Assembly (NCBI GenBank): GCA_014382585.1
Contig: JACNJL010000059.1
Span: 1-49,943, forward strand
DNA: 49,943 bases
Source: Limisphaerales bacterium
GTDB lineage: Bacteria > Verrucomicrobiota > Verrucomicrobiia > Limisphaerales > UBA1100
Reading direction: 5' to 3'
Part shown: piece by piece, positions 48,166 through 49,943 of the stretch
How the letters are laid out: the number at the start of each line of letters is the position of its first letter
How positions within the stretch are numbered: the first letter of the stretch is position 1
The notes under the pieces: generated by a model
Database searches by the model: none
The model's input: the letters and a program-made list of their open reading frames with translations, nothing else
What the model was told of the DNA's origin: nothing
Position numbers and translations under genes: made by a program

Positions 48166-49589
48166 CGCCAATCCTCCGACCACTGAGCCGTTCGCACCTG
48201 ACTGCGTATGTGCCATTCGCGCAGCTCGGCCAGCATCCGCGATTTGGCCTCAGCGCCTGTTGGCGAATCCCAAAGATTATTCATCTCTTCCTGGTCCACC
48301 CGTAGATCGAACAGTTGCCCGTACGGTTCATCCAGAAAATGCACGAGCTTCCAATCGTGATCGCGAATCATGGTCATGAACGGCCCGTCCGTATAAATCC
48401 CATCCGTCATCTGTTCCGCGTACACGTAATCGCGCCCACCCCATTCCTCGCCGCGCAAGGCCGGCAGCACACTCACCGCCTCATTGCCTTCCGGTTGATC
48501 GGCCCCAGCTATTTCCAGAATTGCCGCGCCGATGTCCATGCTTTGCATGAGCCCATTCACCTCCCGGCCTCCGGCAAATTGGCTCGGCGCCCAAACCAAC
48601 ATCGGTACGCGCACAATTTGATCGTACATCGTCCATTTCTGGCTGTGCCCGTGATCCGTTAAGCAATCGCCGTGATCGCTGGTGAAGATGACAATCGAAT
48701 TATCGAGAATCCCTTTGGCCTCCAATCCGGCCATCAATTCGCCGAGCTTTTCATCGATCATCGTCACGTTCGCCAGATAATGCCGGCGCTGGCGCAGGCG
48801 TTGCTCCTCGGTTGGGTTCAGCGAATGCACCACGGAATCGTGGTCCACCTCCACATTATGCTCGCGCATGGACTTAAATGGCGGCGGCTGACTTTCCAAA
48901 TCCGCGTCAGTAACGGGCTGCAACTCAAGCTCACGATCCGCATAGGCCTCCAAATGTCGCGGCACGGGATCGTACGGTGGATGGGGCCCCGGAAACCCAA
49001 TCTGCAAAAACAACGGCTTGTCCACCGGCTTTGTGCGCAGCCACCATTGCGCGAAATCGCCCACGAAGAAATCCGAATGCGTCTCTTCCGGAAGATCCCA
49101 AGTGAAAGCCCCCAACGCGTCGTGGTAGTTTTCGTATTCGCGGTAGAGTTCTCGCTGTTGCTTCACCAAACCGCGCGCCGCCAGCGCCTTGTCCCATTCA
49201 TCAAAATAATAACGCCCCTCAAGAAAACGGTCCTTGTTCTCCACCACGTACCGCTCATGAAACCCGCACGGCGTCTGGAATGGCCACGTATGCATTTTCC
49301 CCACGTTCACGCAATGATACCCGGCATCAGCCAGTTGATTCACCCAACTCCGCCGCCACGCATCGGCATTCTTTAGGATCCCTGTTGTGTGCGGAAAGTA
49401 ACCGGTGAATAGGCTCGCCCGAGAACTAGCGCAGGACGGCGCCGCCACATGACAATTGGAAAACGAAACGCCTTCGCGCACCAGCCGGTCCATGTGCGGC
49501 GTGTCCACAAACGGAAATCCCAACGCGTTGATGGTATCGTACCGTTGCTGATCGGTGATGATGAAAATGATGTTGGGCTGATCGGCCAT
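48162..49589 (-). CDS. sulfatase, no signal peptide
   Basis: 475 aa from ATG at 49589 (MADQPNIIFIITDQQRYDTI). A TTG at 49595 is upstream but would lie only 2 nt from the -10. The formylglycine site is CASSR at Cys53-Arg57 (APSCASSRASLFTG), a CxSxR variant. FTSDHGDCLTDHG and HSQKWTMYDQIVRVP are typical family metal- and substrate-binding blocks. The absence of a signal peptide suggests cytoplasmic action on an imported sulfated sugar, which agrees with coupling to the downstream transporter. Confidence 0.93.
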   Translation of the reverse strand: MADQPNIIFIITDQQRYDTINALGFPFVDTPHMDRLVREGVSFSNCHVAAPSCASSRASLFTGYFPHTTGILKNADAWRRSWVNQLADAGYHCVNVGKMHTWPFQTPCGFHERYVVENKDRFLEGRYYFDEWDKALAARGLVKQQRELYREYENYHDALGAFTWDLPEETHSDFFVGDFAQWWLRTKPVDKPLFLQIGFPGPHPPYDPVPRHLEAYADRELELQPVTDADLESQPPPFKSMREHNVEVDHDSVVHSLNPTEEQRLRQRRHYLANVTMIDEKLGELMAGLEAKGILDNSIVIFTSDHGDCLTDHGHSQKWTMYDQIVRVPMLVWAPSQFAGGREVNGLMQSMDIGAAILEIAGADQPEGNEAVSVLPALRGEEWGGRDYVYAEQMTDGIYTDGPFMTMIRDHDWKLVHFLDEPYGQLFDLRVDQEEMNNLWDSPTGAEAKSRMLAELREWHIRSQVRTAQWSEDWR

Positions 49590-49597
49590 GCGCAATC

Positions 49598-49626
49598 AGT
49601 CTAGGGTTTACGGAAAGGAATCGCAA
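49598..49626 (-). promoter_or_regulatory. putative promoter of the sulfatase-transporter operon
   Basis: Minus strand TTGCGA (49626-49621), 17-nt spacer, TAGACT (49603-49598), then 8 nt to the ATG at 49589. Confidence 0.6.
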
Positions 49627-49900
49627 GTGCCCGAGGCCGCGCCACACCCTTCAGACGAATTTTACTTTGCTGTTCCAACGAAAATGTCTAACCCGCTCCA
49701 TCCCAATCATTCGGCATGTGGCTTCAAGCTTTTGGGCGCGCTCCCCAAATTCCACCGTCCGCCACGTTACCCTTGGGACAAACGGCATGGCCTTCTTGGA
49801 TGTGAACGTGATCTCCGGTATGAGCTAATGTGGAGGCGGTTGTCTGCGCCGAATGAGCTTGCCTCTGGGCGCAGGCTTTGGCACACAGAACGCTTCAGAT
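49627..49900. other. intergenic region before the tRNA
   Basis: No convincing gene. A plus-strand frame from 49687 (MSNPLHPNHSACGF...) stays open to the window end but runs straight through the tRNA, so it is not accepted. Confidence 0.5.
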
Positions 49901-49943
49901 GCGCGGTTAGCTCAGTTGGTAGAGCATCACCTCGACACGGTGG
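49901..49943 (+). tRNA. tRNA-Val(GAC), 5' part, cut by window edge
   Basis: GCGCGGT acceptor strand, then the D arm GCTC-AGTTGGTA-GAGC, base A26 and the anticodon stem TCACC/GGTGG closing the loop TCGACAC, so anticodon GAC. Base 33 reads C instead of the near-universal U. The variable loop, T arm and 3' acceptor strand lie outside the window, so the acceptor stem cannot be checked. Confidence 0.88.

Noticed and set aside
49687-49943. Open plus-strand frame running to the window end
   Set aside because: It passes through the tRNA and has no recognisable protein features.
1-49943. CRISPR array, prophage, IS element or rRNA operon
   Set aside because: No regularly spaced repeats, phage genes, transposase frames or rRNA signatures were found in the window.

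Overview
The window looks like a chromosomal segment of an uncultured Verrucomicrobiota bacterium, probably marine and Pedosphaera/Limisphaera-like. This is inferred from gene content, not from a database match. The supporting signs are a PVC-type haem-binding CxxCH protein, two sulfatases, an exported Gfo/Idh/MocA protein, a GreA factor with a very long N-terminal region of the kind seen in Chlamydiae and Verrucomicrobia, lpxA (so a Gram-negative outer membrane), paired outer-membrane beta-barrels, and many short intergenic repeats.

Layout. 1-4.2 kb: threonine catabolism (tdh, then kbl cut by the window edge), an M24 peptidase, an SDR, and two decayed gene remnants. 4.2-9 kb: an exported c-type cytochrome/beta-propeller protein and a secreted sulfatase. 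9-12.2 kb: a sigma-54-like promoter with a 31-residue membrane peptide, a molybdopterin oxidoreductase, a toxin-antitoxin pair, two tandem small lipoproteins and an aldo/keto reductase. 12.2-16.5 kb: hexapeptide acyltransferase-dinG, a DUF1232-like gene and an exported oxidoreductase. 16.5-20.7 kb: minus-strand run greA-like, aroB, an unknown gene and trpG/pabA. 20.8-26.9 kb: rsmB facing a split spermidine-synthase-like pair plus a radical SAM enzyme, then an M90/MORN-like peptidase and fabI. 27-31.2 kb: an aberrant cysteine desulfurase-like gene with mrp, a 70-aa protein, and pyrR-pyrB behind a PyrR-type attenuator. 31.3-35.3 kb: two-subunit fumarase, a coiled-coil membrane protein, lpxA and radC. 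35.4-41.4 kb: dnaN-lspA-miaA-hflX, a canonical cysteine desulfurase and divergent uppP. 41.5-49.6 kb: two paralogous porin-like barrels, a di-haem peroxidase, a gamma carbonic anhydrase-like protein, a frameshifted leucine-rich-repeat lipoprotein, an Nramp-like transporter coupled to a second sulfatase. The window ends inside a tRNA-Val.

The most general observation is promoter architecture. For at least sixteen promoter-proximal genes on both strands a -10-like hexamer ends 6-10 nt (most often exactly 6) before the start codon, usually with a -35-like hexamer 16-17 nt further up. Transcription would then begin at or within a few bases of the start codon, so leaderless mRNAs may be the rule here. 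In four cases (12163, 24648, 26932, 49589) this moves the likely start inward from a longer open frame; in three of them the upstream TTG of that frame is the -35 box itself. Several genes show Shine-Dalgarno-like sequences instead: both porins, the 70-aa protein and the Nramp-like gene.

Other points worth a look are a cysteine desulfurase paralogue whose PLP lysine is arginine, a PyrR-binding leader whose terminator abuts the start codon, a textbook sigma-54 promoter in front of a micropeptide, and several gene scars with identifiable lesions. No phage, insertion sequence, CRISPR array or rRNA was seen.
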